Below, in pieces: positions 25,040 through 33,998 of a DNA stretch of 39,660 nucleotides (position 1 is the first letter of the stretch; each line of letters starts with the position of its first letter). Both the position numbers and the translations under genes were made by a program. The DNA is from Flavobacteriaceae bacterium (lineage in GTDB: Bacteria; Bacteroidota; Bacteroidia; Flavobacteriales; Flavobacteriaceae): contig JALSLZ010000171.1 in the NCBI GenBank assembly GCA_026988075.1, forward strand, positions 1 to 39,660. The letters run 5' to 3'. A model generated the notes under the pieces. That model did not search any database, was not told where the DNA came from, and saw only the letters and a program-made list of their open reading frames with translations.

Positions 25040-25270
25040 TTTTCACTTTTCATTCTACATTTTTCACTCTACATTTTTCATTTATCACTTTTCATTCTAC
25101 ATTTTTCACTCTACATTTTTCATTTATCACTTTTCACTCTACATTTTTCACTTTTCATTTATCACTCTACATTTTTCATTTATCACTTTTCATTTATCAC
25201 TTTTCATTTATCACTTTTCATTTATCACTTTTCATTTTTCATTTTTCATTTTTCATTTATCATTTTTCAC
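25040..25270. repeat. Array of 33 degenerate 7-bp units in perfect register
   Basis: Reading the plus strand in steps of seven from 25040 gives only TTTTCAC, TTTTCAT, TCTACAT, TTATCAC and TTATCAT, 33 units without a frame slip. A 42-bp block of six units (25047-25088) is exactly repeated at 25089-25130. On the minus strand, the transcribed direction of both neighbours, units read RTGAAAA, RTGATAA or ATGTAGA. The last unit supplies the TGA stop of the glycosyltransferase at 25267-25269. Confidence 0.95.
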
Positions 25271-26370
25271 TTTTCCCATTCAACAGGTTTTGAAAAAATA
25301 TTTCCCATAAAGATACGCATTTGAATCATAATCAAAAACAATTCCAAAAAAGGCAAATATAAAATTAAGTCTGCTTCTTTTAATTTTTTAGCAGATAAAC
25401 CATAAATAAGGTATTGCAAAACAATTCTAAAAACAAATAATGTAACAACAAAATATACATTTTTAGCTGCAATCATTAAAAACACTGTTAAAAACCAAAA
25501 CAAAAACTGACTTACATAAAACAACCCTAATAATATTTTATGTTTCAATTTATAAGCGTTTGCAGTAGAAACATGTCGCCTTTTTTGATAAATCCACTTT
25601 TTTAAATTCGTATGTGCTTTTGAATACGTAAAACTATTTTCTAAAAAACATATAGCTACATTATTTTTAGCCACTTGATTAATAAATAAATCATCATCGC
25701 CAGATTTAATATATTTATGGCTTTCAAATCCGTTTGCATTTAAAAAAAGTGTTTTTTTATACGCCAAATTTCTACCAACACCCATATAAGCCAAATTAGC
25801 TTTGGCATAAGAAAAATATTGGATTGCCGTTAACAAGGTTTCAAAACGTACTAATTTATTTAACCATGAATTACTTGTTTTTTCATAAGCACCATAACCT
25901 AAAACAATTTCATTTTCTTGAGTAAAATGTGAAGTCATTTCATTAATCCATTGATCAGAATAAACAACGCAATCAGCATCAGTAAATAATAAATATTCAA
26001 ATTTAGCAAGCTTTACACCTTGCGTTATTGCATTTTTTTTATTTCCATTAGATTGCGCATCAGTAAGATTAACAATTTTTATATTTGAATGCTTTTCTGC
26101 AAAAAAACGCATTATTTTTAATGTATCATCTGTTGAATGATCATTAACTAAAATAATTTCGAAATTATCATGTTTTTGACTAATTATTGACGGCAGACTT
26201 TCAGCTAAATTTTCAGCTTCATTTTTTGCACAAACAATAATAGAAATTGGTAATTTAGTTTCTTTGGCTTTCTTATCACTAAAAAAAGCAAACCGACTAA
26301 ACAACAAAAAATAATACAAAACTTGAATAAATACAATTATTAAAAATAGTATTTCAAGTAAAAATAACAT
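25267..26370 (-). CDS. Family 2 glycosyltransferase, membrane-bound
   Basis: The 367-residue protein has an N-terminal membrane helix (1-25). The GT-A domain runs from about 41, ISIIVCAKNEAENL, through ILVNDHSTDDTL to the DAD metal motif at 131-133 in YLLFTDADCVV. A SGDDDLFIN motif (acidic base candidate) and a QKRRH motif (near 270, like the QxxRW of processive synthases) follow. Three to four hydrophobic C-terminal segments are present. It adds sugars to a surface polysaccharide or lipid, donor unknown. The ATG at 26370 overlaps the upstream gene's TAA by one base (TAATG), giving translational coupling. The stop lies within the heptamer array. Confidence 0.88.
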   Translation of the reverse strand: MLFLLEILFLIIVFIQVLYYFLLFSRFAFFSDKKAKETKLPISIIVCAKNEAENLAESLPSIISQKHDNFEIILVNDHSTDDTLKIMRFFAEKHSNIKIVNLTDAQSNGNKKNAITQGVKLAKFEYLLFTDADCVVYSDQWINEMTSHFTQENEIVLGYGAYEKTSNSWLNKLVRFETLLTAIQYFSYAKANLAYMGVGRNLAYKKTLFLNANGFESHKYIKSGDDDLFINQVAKNNVAICFLENSFTYSKAHTNLKKWIYQKRRHVSTANAYKLKHKILLGLFYVSQFLFWFLTVFLMIAAKNVYFVVTLFVFRIVLQYLIYGLSAKKLKEADLILYLPFLELFLIMIQMRIFMGNIFSKPVEWEK

Positions 26371-26588
26371 TATTTAATATCGATAACAGGCGTTACTTCA
26401 TTGTCCAAATTAGTATCACAACCGTTTTCATTACCACAACCACAGGTAATTCCTCTTTCTTTCATTTTTACATTTTTACCTGCACAAGTACCATCAAATT
26501 CGCCATTTTTCTTTGCCCAAATTTTAATAGCAATTCCTGCAAATCCTAATCCCAATAAAGCCGAAGCAATTAATATTAATTTAAACAT
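26370..26588 (-). CDS. Cys-containing small membrane protein, 72 residues
   Basis: I chose the ATG at 26588 (MFKLILIASALLGLG); the frame is open further upstream but the promoter box at 26610-26617 falls in that part. One membrane helix (about 3-23) is followed by a short domain with Cys35, Cys49, Cys51 and Cys57 (FDGTCAGKN, ITCGCGNENGCD), which could bind metal or form disulfides. Proteins like this are annotated only as membrane or secreted protein in Flavobacteriaceae. It is translationally coupled to the glycosyltransferase. Its function is unknown. Confidence 0.7.
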   Translation of the reverse strand: MFKLILIASALLGLGFAGIAIKIWAKKNGEFDGTCAGKNVKMKERGITCGCGNENGCDTNLDNEVTPVIDIK

Positions 26589-26609
26589 AAAACATCTATT
26601 TTTAGGTTG

Positions 26610-26617
26610 CAAATTTA
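26610..26617 (-). promoter_or_regulatory. Predicted minus-7 box (TAAATTTG) of the Cys-rich protein/glycosyltransferase operon
   Basis: The minus strand reads TAAATTTG, 21 bases before the ATG at 26588. The transcript would have a leader of about 15 bases and also carry the glycosyltransferase gene. Confidence 0.55.
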
Positions 26618-26716
26618 CAACTATTACCACAATAATAAAAAGTTGTTATTAACAAAATTTATATTTCACTTAAAAAACACTACATTTATAATTATTAATC
26701 AAAAATTATAAAGAAA

Positions 26717-27400
26717 ATGAAAAAATTATTCGCTGAGTTTTTCGGCACATTTTGGCTTGTTTTTGGAGGATGTGGTAGTGCAATTTTTGCTGCTGGTTTT
26801 CCAGAATTAGGTATTGGTTTTGTTGGCGTTTCGTTAGCATTTGGTTTAACCGTCTTAACAATGGCATATGCCGTTGGACATATTTCTGGAGGTCATTTTA
26901 ATCCCGCAGTTTCATTTGGCTTATGGGCTGGAGGAAAATTTGAAGCTAAAGATTTGTTAGGTTACATTATTGCACAATTGATAGGCGCATCTGTTGCTGC
27001 AGCAATGTTATATTTAATTGTATCTGGTAAAGAAGGATTTACAGATATTGGTGGTTTTGCAGCAAATGGTTACGGTCATTTATCGCCAGACAAATACAGC
27101 ATGCAATCGGCTTTTATTGCTGAATTTTTATTAACAATGTTCTTTTTATTAATTATTTTAGGAAGCACAAATGACAAAGCACCTAAAGGTTTTGCTCCAA
27201 TTGCTATTGGATTAGCATTAACCTTAATACACTTAATAAGTATTCCTATTACAAATACTTCAGTTAATCCTGCCAGATCAATGAGTCAAGCAATTTTTGC
27301 AGGCGGCGAATACTTAACACAATCGTGGCTATTTTGGGTTGCACCAATATTAGGCGCAATTACTGCTGGTTTTATACATAAAAAATTATTTGACAAATAA
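26717..27400 (+). CDS. aqpZ: Aquaporin Z-type water channel
   Basis: The 227-residue protein has six hydrophobic membrane spans. The two pore motifs are NPA at 62-64 ([10 protein letters not shown]) and NPA at 184-186 followed by Arg187 (SVNPARSM). The Arg after the second NPA is the conserved selectivity-filter arginine. The N-terminal [20 protein letters not shown] is the AqpZ signature, and the second half keeps aquaporin Z features rather than GlpF's. It lets water pass the inner membrane during osmotic shifts. It is a single gene with a strong terminator. Confidence 0.95.
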   Translation: MKKLFAEFFGTFWLVFGGCGSAIFAAGFPELGIGFVGVSLAFGLTVLTMAYAVGHISGGHFNPAVSFGLWAGGKFEAKDLLGYIIAQLIGASVAAAMLYLIVSGKEGFTDIGGFAANGYGHLSPDKYSMQSAFIAEFLLTMFFLLIILGSTNDKAPKGFAPIAIGLALTLIHLISIPITNTSVNPARSMSQAIFAGGEYLTQSWLFWVAPILGAITAGFIHKKLFDK

Positions 27401-27428
27401 TTTCACTTACTAATCACCATAATGGTAT

Positions 27429-27469
27429 AAAACCCATTTCGAGTATTTTAAATATTCGGAATGGGTTTT
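27429..27469 (+). terminator. Terminator of aqpZ
   Basis: A long hairpin (27429-27447 with 27451-27469, 19 bp including two G-T pairs, 3-base loop) has AAAACCCATT/AATGGGTTTT at its base and T-rich sequence on the right, 28 bases after the aqpZ stop. Confidence 0.85.
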
Positions 27470-27515
27470 AAATTAAATTTAGAAATTTTTACACAATACT
27501 TACCTAAAAATAAAA

Positions 27516-27531
27516 TAGATTTGTATTTTTG
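27516..27531 (+). promoter_or_regulatory. Two adjoining minus-7 boxes before the helicase gene
   Basis: TAGATTTG (27516-27523) is followed immediately by TATTTTTG (27524-27531), both matching TAnnTTTG. They place transcription start within about 20 bases of the helicase start codon at 27553. Confidence 0.55.
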
Positions 27532-27552
27532 TAAGATTCTAATTTATTTTTT

Positions 27553-29898
27553 TTGTCAGACTATATACAACATTTAAACGATGCTCAAAAACAAGCTGTA
27601 TTACAGTTAAATGGTCCTTTGCTAATTATTGCAGGTGCTGGTTCTGGAAAAACTCGTGTATTAACATACCGAATTGCACATATGATGCAAAAAGGTATTG
27701 ACCCATTTAATATTTTAGCCTTAACATTTACTAACAAATCGGCACGAGAAATGAAAAATCGTATTGCCAAAATTGTTGGGTCAAATGAAGCAAAAAACTT
27801 ATGGATGGGAACATTTCATTCCGTTTTTGCAAGAATATTACGGTCAGAAGCCGAAAAAATAGGCTTTCCATCTAATTTTACAATTTACGACACACAAGAT
27901 TCTGTTAGACTAATAACAGCCATTATTAAAGAAATGAATCTTGAAAAAGACCGATATAAAGCCAAACAAGTTTTAGGTCGAATTTCTCAATACAAAAACA
28001 GTTTAATAACAGTTAGAGCATATAATAATAACCCTGAATTAATTGAAGCAGATCGAGAATCTGGCAGACCAAAATTAGGACAAATTTATGCACATTATGT
28101 AGACCGATGTTTTAAATCTGGCGCAATGGATTTTGACGATCTTCTTTTACGAACTAACGAACTGTTAACTCGTTTTCCAGAAGTATTAGCCAAATATCAA
28201 AATCGATTTAGATACATAATGGTTGATGAATATCAAGACACCAATCACTCACAATATTTAATTGTTAGAGCATTAGCCGATCGCTTTCAAAACATTGCTG
28301 TAGTTGGTGATGATTCGCAAAGTATCTATTCATTTCGTGGAGCAAATATTCAAAATATTTTAAATTTTCAAAAGGATTATCCCGATGTTAAGACGTATAA
28401 ATTAGAACAAAACTATCGTTCAACAAAAAACTTAGTAAATGCTGCGAATAGCGTCATTGTAAAAAACAAAACCCGATTAGATAAAGAACTATGGACCGAT
28501 AACTCATCTGGCGAACGCATCAAAGTAATGCGAACTATTTCAGATGCTGAAGAAGGACGTTTTGTAGCTCGTAGTATCTGGGAAAACGCAATGAACAATC
28601 AATTACCTTTTGATAATTTTGCTATTCTATATCGTACCAATGCACAATCAAGAGCAATGGAAGACGCCTTAAGAAAAAAAGGAATTAAATATAGAATCTA
28701 TGGCGGCTTATCATTTTACCAACGTAAAGAAATAAAAGACACGCTTTCCTATTTACGTGTTTTAGTTAATCCAAATGACGAAGAAGCTTTAAAAAGAATT
28801 ATTAATTATCCTGCTCGTGGCATTGGTCAAACTACATTGCAAAGATTAACCGTTGCAGCAAATCATTACAATAAATCTATTTTTGATATTATTGAAAATT
28901 TAGACAAAATTGATTTAAAAATTAACACAGGTACAAAAAGAAAATTGGCTAACTTTTTAACCATGATTAAGAGTTTCAAAATAGAATCGAAAACTAAAAA
29001 TGCTTTCGAAATTACGAATCTTATCATTAAAGAAGCAAAAATTGTACGTGATTTAGAAAAAGACGAAACTCCAGAAGCTGTAAGTAAAGTTGAGAACATA
29101 CAAGAATTACTTAACGGTATTAAAGATTTTGTTGACGAACAAAAAGATAAAGAAGATGCCAATACTTCATTAGCTTATTTTTTAGAAGATGTTGCGTTAG
29201 CTACAGATTTTGATAAAGAAAAAGACGATGATACACCAAGAGTATCCTTAATGACCATACATTTATCTAAAGGATTAGAATATCCATACGTATATATTGT
29301 AGGTTTGGAAGAGAATCTTTTTCCATCTGGCATGAGTTCAAACACTAGAAGTGAATTAGAAGAAGAACGAAGATTATTTTATGTTGCCCTAACAAGAGCC
29401 GAAAAACAAGCTTACTTAAGCTATGCTCAAACACGTTATCGTTGGGGTTCTTTAATAGATTGCGAACCAAGTAGATTTATTGAAGAGATTGATGATAAAT
29501 TTTTAGACTATATTGCACCACAAATTCCCCCTTCAATAAATAAATACATTGACAATGACATTTTTGGAGATGTTCCAAAAAATTTAATAAGATTTAAAAA
29601 ACCAATAAGTAAGACGCGTATAATGAAGGACAAAACAATTACTATTAGTACTCCTAAACGGTTTACAAAACTAACAACAGCAAAAGAAAATTCGAAAGAT
29701 CAAATAGATGGTCAACTAAAACCAGGTGTTTTTGTTATGCATCAAAAATTCGGAAGAGGAATCATTGAGGCTATTGAAGGCGAAGGCACAGATAAAAAAG
29801 CAGAAATTCATTTTGAAAAAGAAGAATTTGGTGTGAAAAATTTGTTGTTACAATTTGCCAAATTAAAAGTTCTAAGAACTAAAAAAAGAAAATATTAA
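27553..29898 (+). CDS. uvrD: UvrD/PcrA-type superfamily 1 DNA helicase, TTG start
   Basis: The 781-residue protein starts at the TTG 27553; no ATG lies before residue 43, and the N-terminal homology (YIQHLNDAQKQAVLQ) begins immediately. Motif I GAGSGKT is at 28-34, followed by LTFTNKSAREM, and motif II VDEYQDT at 224-230. Motif III is VVGDDSQSIYSFRGA, and motifs IV-VI include EQNYRST, TIHLSKGLEYPYVYIVGLEE and RRLFYVALTRA. The C-terminal domain (KPGVFVMHQKFGRGIIEAIE) is the Tudor-like end of PcrA. The enzyme unwinds DNA 3'-5' in repair and replication restart. It begins an operon with DUF4290 and murA. Confidence 0.95.
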   Translation: MSDYIQHLNDAQKQAVLQLNGPLLIIAGAGSGKTRVLTYRIAHMMQKGIDPFNILALTFTNKSAREMKNRIAKIVGSNEAKNLWMGTFHSVFARILRSEAEKIGFPSNFTIYDTQDSVRLITAIIKEMNLEKDRYKAKQVLGRISQYKNSLITVRAYNNNPELIEADRESGRPKLGQIYAHYVDRCFKSGAMDFDDLLLRTNELLTRFPEVLAKYQNRFRYIMVDEYQDTNHSQYLIVRALADRFQNIAVVGDDSQSIYSFRGANIQNILNFQKDYPDVKTYKLEQNYRSTKNLVNAANSVIVKNKTRLDKELWTDNSSGERIKVMRTISDAEEGRFVARSIWENAMNNQLPFDNFAILYRTNAQSRAMEDALRKKGIKYRIYGGLSFYQRKEIKDTLSYLRVLVNPNDEEALKRIINYPARGIGQTTLQRLTVAANHYNKSIFDIIENLDKIDLKINTGTKRKLANFLTMIKSFKIESKTKNAFEITNLIIKEAKIVRDLEKDETPEAVSKVENIQELLNGIKDFVDEQKDKEDANTSLAYFLEDVALATDFDKEKDDDTPRVSLMTIHLSKGLEYPYVYIVGLEENLFPSGMSSNTRSELEEERRLFYVALTRAEKQAYLSYAQTRYRWGSLIDCEPSRFIEEIDDKFLDYIAPQIPPSINKYIDNDIFGDVPKNLIRFKKPISKTRIMKDKTITISTPKRFTKLTTAKENSKDQIDGQLKPGVFVMHQKFGRGIIEAIEGEGTDKKAEIHFEKEEFGVKNLLLQFAKLKVLRTKKRKY

Positions 29899-29912
29899 TC
29901 GTTTATAATTTA

Positions 29913-30560
29913 ATGATGAACAATATTACAGGTTACGAATTACAATATAACTCTGAAAGAGAAAATTTATTAATTCCAGAATACGGAAGACATGTACAGA
30001 AATTAGTAAATCATTGTATTTCTTTACCAACCAAAGAAGAGCGTAATAAAATGGCGCTTGCTATAATTGAAGTAATGGGTAATTTACAACCACATTTACG
30101 TGATGTACCTGATTTTAAACACAAACTTTGGGATCAACTTTACATTATTGCAGACTTTAAATTAGATGTAGATGCACCTTATGAAGTGTTAACTAAAGAA
30201 GAATTAAAAGCAAAGCCAATCAAATTACCTTACCCAAAAACAGCCAATAAGTATCGTTTTTACGGTAATAACATCCAAATAATGATTGATGAAGCTGTTA
30301 ATTGGGAAGATAGCGAATTAAAAGAAGCACTCAATTTAACAATTGCAAATCACATGAAAAAGTGTTTTTTAAATTGGAATAAAGACACTGTTGATGATGC
30401 CGTTATTTTTAAGCATTTAAAAGAATTGTCAAATGGTAAAATAGACTTAGATGCCAAAGAAATAATCTTGGCAGAATCTTCAAGTTTAATTAGCAAGAAA
30501 AAAGCGACAACTACAAACAAAAAGAACAACAAAAAAAATTACGGTCGTAAAAGAAGATAA
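29913..30560 (+). CDS. DUF4290 family protein
   Basis: The 215-residue cytoplasmic protein (two adjacent ATGs; 29913 is used) carries the conserved DUF4290 beginning YELQYNSERENLLIPEYGRHVQKLVNHCI and the later WDQLYIIADFKLDVDAPYE. The tail of about 30 residues is very rich in Lys and Asn (ends NYGRKRR) and could bind nucleic acid. DUF4290 occurs beside murA throughout Bacteroidota, with function unknown. It lies 14 bases after the helicase stop and 52 bases before murA, so it is likely in their operon. Confidence 0.9.
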   Translation: MMNNITGYELQYNSERENLLIPEYGRHVQKLVNHCISLPTKEERNKMALAIIEVMGNLQPHLRDVPDFKHKLWDQLYIIADFKLDVDAPYEVLTKEELKAKPIKLPYPKTANKYRFYGNNIQIMIDEAVNWEDSELKEALNLTIANHMKKCFLNWNKDTVDDAVIFKHLKELSNGKIDLDAKEIILAESSSLISKKKATTTNKKNNKKNYGRKRR

Positions 30561-30612
30561 TTTTTATTTTTAATAAAATTAAAATTACACAACGACATCT
30601 AAATATTTAAAA

Positions 30613-31920
30613 ATGGCTATATTTAAAATTGAAGGCGGACATCAATTAAAAGGCGAAGTTACTCCTCAAGGTGCTAAAAATGAAGTTTTACAAATTATTT
30701 GTGCTACATTACTAACTCCCGAAAAAGTAATAATTGATAATGTTCCTAATTTAATTGATGTAAACAAATTAATATTTATCCTTAAAGAGTTAGGTGTTAA
30801 AGTCAATCAGTTAACCGAAAATAAATATAGTTTTCAGGCAGACAATATCGATTTAGATTATTTAGAATCTAAAGAATTTAAAAAAGATGGTGCTTCGCTT
30901 AGAGGTTCTGTTATGTTGGTTGGTCCATTATTAGCCAGATTCGGAAAAGGATATATACCAAGACCTGGAGGAGACAAAATAGGCAGAAGAAGATTAGATA
31001 CGCATTTTCAAGGCTTTATAAAATTAGGAGCAAAATTCCGCTATAATAAAGATGAATATTTTTATGGCGTTGAAGCAAAAGAATTAAAAGGTACTTATAT
31101 GCTTTTAGACGAAGCATCGGTTACAGGAACTGCCAATATTATTATGGCGGCAGTTTTAGCAACTGGTAAAACTACAATATACAATGCCGCATGCGAACCC
31201 TATATACAACAATTATCAAAAATGTTGAATAGTATGGGTGCAAAAATTACTGGCGTTGGTTCAAATTTATTAATTATTGAAGGTGTTAAATTTTTAAATG
31301 GTTGCGAACACCAAGTTTTACCAGATATGATTGAAATTGGTTCTTGGATTGGTATCGCTGCAATGACTAAATCTGAAATTACAATTAAAAATGTTAGTTG
31401 GGAAAATTTAGGCCAAATACCAACTATCTTCAGAAAATTAGGAATAAAGTTAGAGAAAAAGAATGACGATATTTATATCCCTGCACAAGCCAGCTACGAA
31501 ATAGAAGGATTCATTGACGGGTCATTACTGACAATATCAGATGCACCATGGCCAGGATTTACACCTGATTTATTAAGTATTATTTTAACAATAGCAACGC
31601 AAGCAAAAGGTTCGGTGCTAATACATCAAAAAATGTTTGAAAGCAGATTATTTTTCGTAGATAAGCTAATAGATATGGGTGCGAAAATAATACTTTGCGA
31701 TCCACATAGAGCCAATGTTATTGGGCACAACCATCAATCATCATTAAAAGCAACGACCATGTCTTCGCCAGATATTAGAGCAGGTGTTTCTTTATTAATT
31801 GCTGCTTTATCTGCTAAAGGCACTAGCACAATTCATAACATTGAACAAATTGATAGAGGCTATGATAATATTGACAAAAAACTAATTGCTCTTGGTGCTA
31901 AAATTGAACGATTAAATTAA
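30613..31920 (+). CDS. murA: UDP-N-acetylglucosamine 1-carboxyvinyltransferase, Asp at the fosfomycin site
   Basis: The 435-residue MurA transfers enolpyruvate from PEP to UDP-GlcNAc, the first committed step of peptidoglycan synthesis. The catalytic Lys22 is in AKNEVL. The active-site loop reads RPGGDKIGRRRLDTHF: Asp121 stands where E. coli has Cys115, the residue fosfomycin alkylates. The same Cys-to-Asp change is known to give fosfomycin insensitivity in Mycobacterium MurA. The rest of the enzyme, such as the C-terminal SSPDIRAGVSLLIAALSAKG, is complete. Confidence 0.95.
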   Translation: MAIFKIEGGHQLKGEVTPQGAKNEVLQIICATLLTPEKVIIDNVPNLIDVNKLIFILKELGVKVNQLTENKYSFQADNIDLDYLESKEFKKDGASLRGSVMLVGPLLARFGKGYIPRPGGDKIGRRRLDTHFQGFIKLGAKFRYNKDEYFYGVEAKELKGTYMLLDEASVTGTANIIMAAVLATGKTTIYNAACEPYIQQLSKMLNSMGAKITGVGSNLLIIEGVKFLNGCEHQVLPDMIEIGSWIGIAAMTKSEITIKNVSWENLGQIPTIFRKLGIKLEKKNDDIYIPAQASYEIEGFIDGSLLTISDAPWPGFTPDLLSIILTIATQAKGSVLIHQKMFESRLFFVDKLIDMGAKIILCDPHRANVIGHNHQSSLKATTMSSPDIRAGVSLLIAALSAKGTSTIHNIEQIDRGYDNIDKKLIALGAKIERLN

Positions 31921-32000
31921 TTAGCACAGCTACCTGAATATTAGAATAATTTTAACAACTTATCAATTACTCCATTTTATAAAATCGCTATATTTACAGT

Positions 32001-33998
32001 ATGAAAAAACAAATCGTTTTTATACTATTTTTTTTATTTTCAAATATACTATTTGCACAAATAAAACCATTATTATCTTCTAAAAAGAAAGGTCAAAATG
32101 TGCTAAACCAGTATTCAAATCGTTTAGGAGATACTAAATTAGACAGCTTATCAAATAGAGATGAATTTAAAGTAGAATTAAGTCAAGAAACTACTTACAA
32201 AGACTATAAAATAATTTTATCTTCTAAAGACACCATCTATGTTGACACAACCTTAACGATGAAAAAAGATTATAAATTCAACTTTCTTAGAAAAGATAAT
32301 TTTGAATTACTGCCTTTTCACAATCAAGGTCAAACATTTAATAAATTAGCCTATAATTTTAATACCGAAAGTTTATATCCTGAATTAGGAGCAAAAGCAA
32401 AACACTTTAATCATTACGAGGTTAAAGACATAAACTACTACCAAGTTGCAACTCCTTTTACTGAATTAGCATATAGAAAAGGTTTAGAACAAGGGCAATC
32501 TTTAGACGCCTTAATTACTTTTAATTTAAGTAAAAGACACAACATATCGTTAAGTTACAAAGGCTTACGATCACTTGGTAAATACAGGCACAGCTTAGCC
32601 AGCCATAAAAACATGCGTTTTACGTATTCTTACAAGAGCAAAAAAGACAAATACAATCTTAGAATTCATAACACAGCACAAGAAATTTACAATGAAGAAA
32701 GTGGTGGTTTAATAGAAACTGCGGTTACAAATTTTGAATCTGCCGATACTGATTTTAAAGATAGAGGGCGATTAGAAACTTATTTTATTGATGCAAATAA
32801 TATTTTACGTTCTAACAGATATTATTTAGAACATAGTTACAATTTGTATTCTAAAAAGGATAGCATTTCAACAAAATACAAATTAAACGTTGGGCATGTT
32901 TTTACTTACAAGACTAAACATTACGAGTATTATCAAAATACAAAAAATAGTTTTTTTGGAGAATCATTCACCAATAAAATATTAGATGCAAATCATTTAA
33001 ACGAAACTTACAATCAACTAAATATATCTTTGGTTTCTGATAAAATATTAGGTAAACTAAAATTATTTATTGATAATTATAAGTATAAATATAATTTTAG
33101 AAATGTTGTTTTTATAAATAACGCCGAAATACCACAAAGCATTAACGATAGAGTTAATTCGGTTGGCGCTATTTGGAAAACACAATACAAAGGCATTGCA
33201 TTAAATGCAAAAGCAGCTTCAACAATTACAGGTAATTTAAATGGAAATTATATAAACATTTCTGCCAGTTATAAAAAGGACAGCTTATTTACTTTAAAAG
33301 CTTCTTTATTAAACAATAGCAAACTACCTAACTTTAATTTTCTAATCAATCAGAGTAATTACAAAGCATACAACTGGAACAATACCACTTTTAAAAACGA
33401 ACTTAATAATACGCTTTTATTTGAATTGAATTCTGATAAATTAATAGATGCATCTGCTCAAATTACACGATTAGACAACTATACTTATTTTGGCGATACA
33501 ATTACTGGTGAGCAAACCAAGCCGCTACAATACGCAAATACAGTTAACTATTTAAAAATTAGAGCGTCAAAAGCCATTAGTTATAAATGGTTTACTTTAG
33601 ACAATACAATTATGTATCAAAAAGTAGCTAATGAAGCTACTGTTTTTAGAGTTCCTGAGTTAGTTACTCGAAATACAATATATTACTCCAATTCTATTTT
33701 TAAGAAAAAACCGATGTATCTTCAAGCAGGTATTACATTTAAATACTTTACAAAATATTACGCAAACGGCTACAATCCGTTATTGTCAGAATTTCAATTA
33801 CAAAATGAAGTAGAAATAGGTAATTACCCAATTTTTGATATTTTTGTAAATGCACGAGTTAGGTCAATGCGATTGTTTTTAAAAGCCGAACACATTAATA
33901 CTTTATTTAGCAAAAATAAAAATTATTATTCGGCACCAAATTATCCATATCGTGATTACACCTTACGTTTTGGTGTAGTTTGGAATTTCTTTATATAA
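32001..33998 (+). CDS. Putative porin of Bacteroidota (large outer-membrane barrel)
   Basis: The 665-residue protein has a signal peptide MKKQIVFILFFLFSNILFAQ. The mature part is rich in alternating aromatic/polar strands (for example ITFNLSKRHNISLSYKG, FTYSYKSKKDKYNLRI, YTLRFGVVWNFFI at the C-terminus). The terminal Phe-Ile and the many Tyr fit a large outer-membrane beta barrel. The N-terminal half (FNFLRKDNFELLPFHNQGQTFNKL and AKHFNHYEVKDINYYQVATPFTELAYRKGLEQGQSLDALITFNLS) is what I recognise from proteins annotated as putative porin. Cargo is unknown. The next gene starts one base after its stop. Confidence 0.83.
   Translation: MKKQIVFILFFLFSNILFAQIKPLLSSKKKGQNVLNQYSNRLGDTKLDSLSNRDEFKVELSQETTYKDYKIILSSKDTIYVDTTLTMKKDYKFNFLRKDNFELLPFHNQGQTFNKLAYNFNTESLYPELGAKAKHFNHYEVKDINYYQVATPFTELAYRKGLEQGQSLDALITFNLSKRHNISLSYKGLRSLGKYRHSLASHKNMRFTYSYKSKKDKYNLRIHNTAQEIYNEESGGLIETAVTNFESADTDFKDRGRLETYFIDANNILRSNRYYLEHSYNLYSKKDSISTKYKLNVGHVFTYKTKHYEYYQNTKNSFFGESFTNKILDANHLNETYNQLNISLVSDKILGKLKLFIDNYKYKYNFRNVVFINNAEIPQSINDRVNSVGAIWKTQYKGIALNAKAASTITGNLNGNYINISASYKKDSLFTLKASLLNNSKLPNFNFLINQSNYKAYNWNNTTFKNELNNTLLFELNSDKLIDASAQITRLDNYTYFGDTITGEQTKPLQYANTVNYLKIRASKAISYKWFTLDNTIMYQKVANEATVFRVPELVTRNTIYYSNSIFKKKPMYLQAGITFKYFTKYYANGYNPLLSEFQLQNEVEIGNYPIFDIFVNARVRSMRLFLKAEHINTLFSKNKNYYSAPNYPYRDYTLRFGVVWNFFI

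Noticed and set aside
25040-25270. A CRISPR array
   Set aside because: Units are 7 bp with no 20-50 bp unique spacers and there are no cas genes.
25033-25293. An 86-residue reading frame rich in Phe, Thr and His on the plus strand
   Set aside because: It is only the translation of the heptamer array and has no start context or independent composition.
26589-26630. Extended start of the Cys-rich membrane protein
   Set aside because: The extension crosses the TAAATTTG promoter box, and the ATG at 26588 opens a clean membrane helix.
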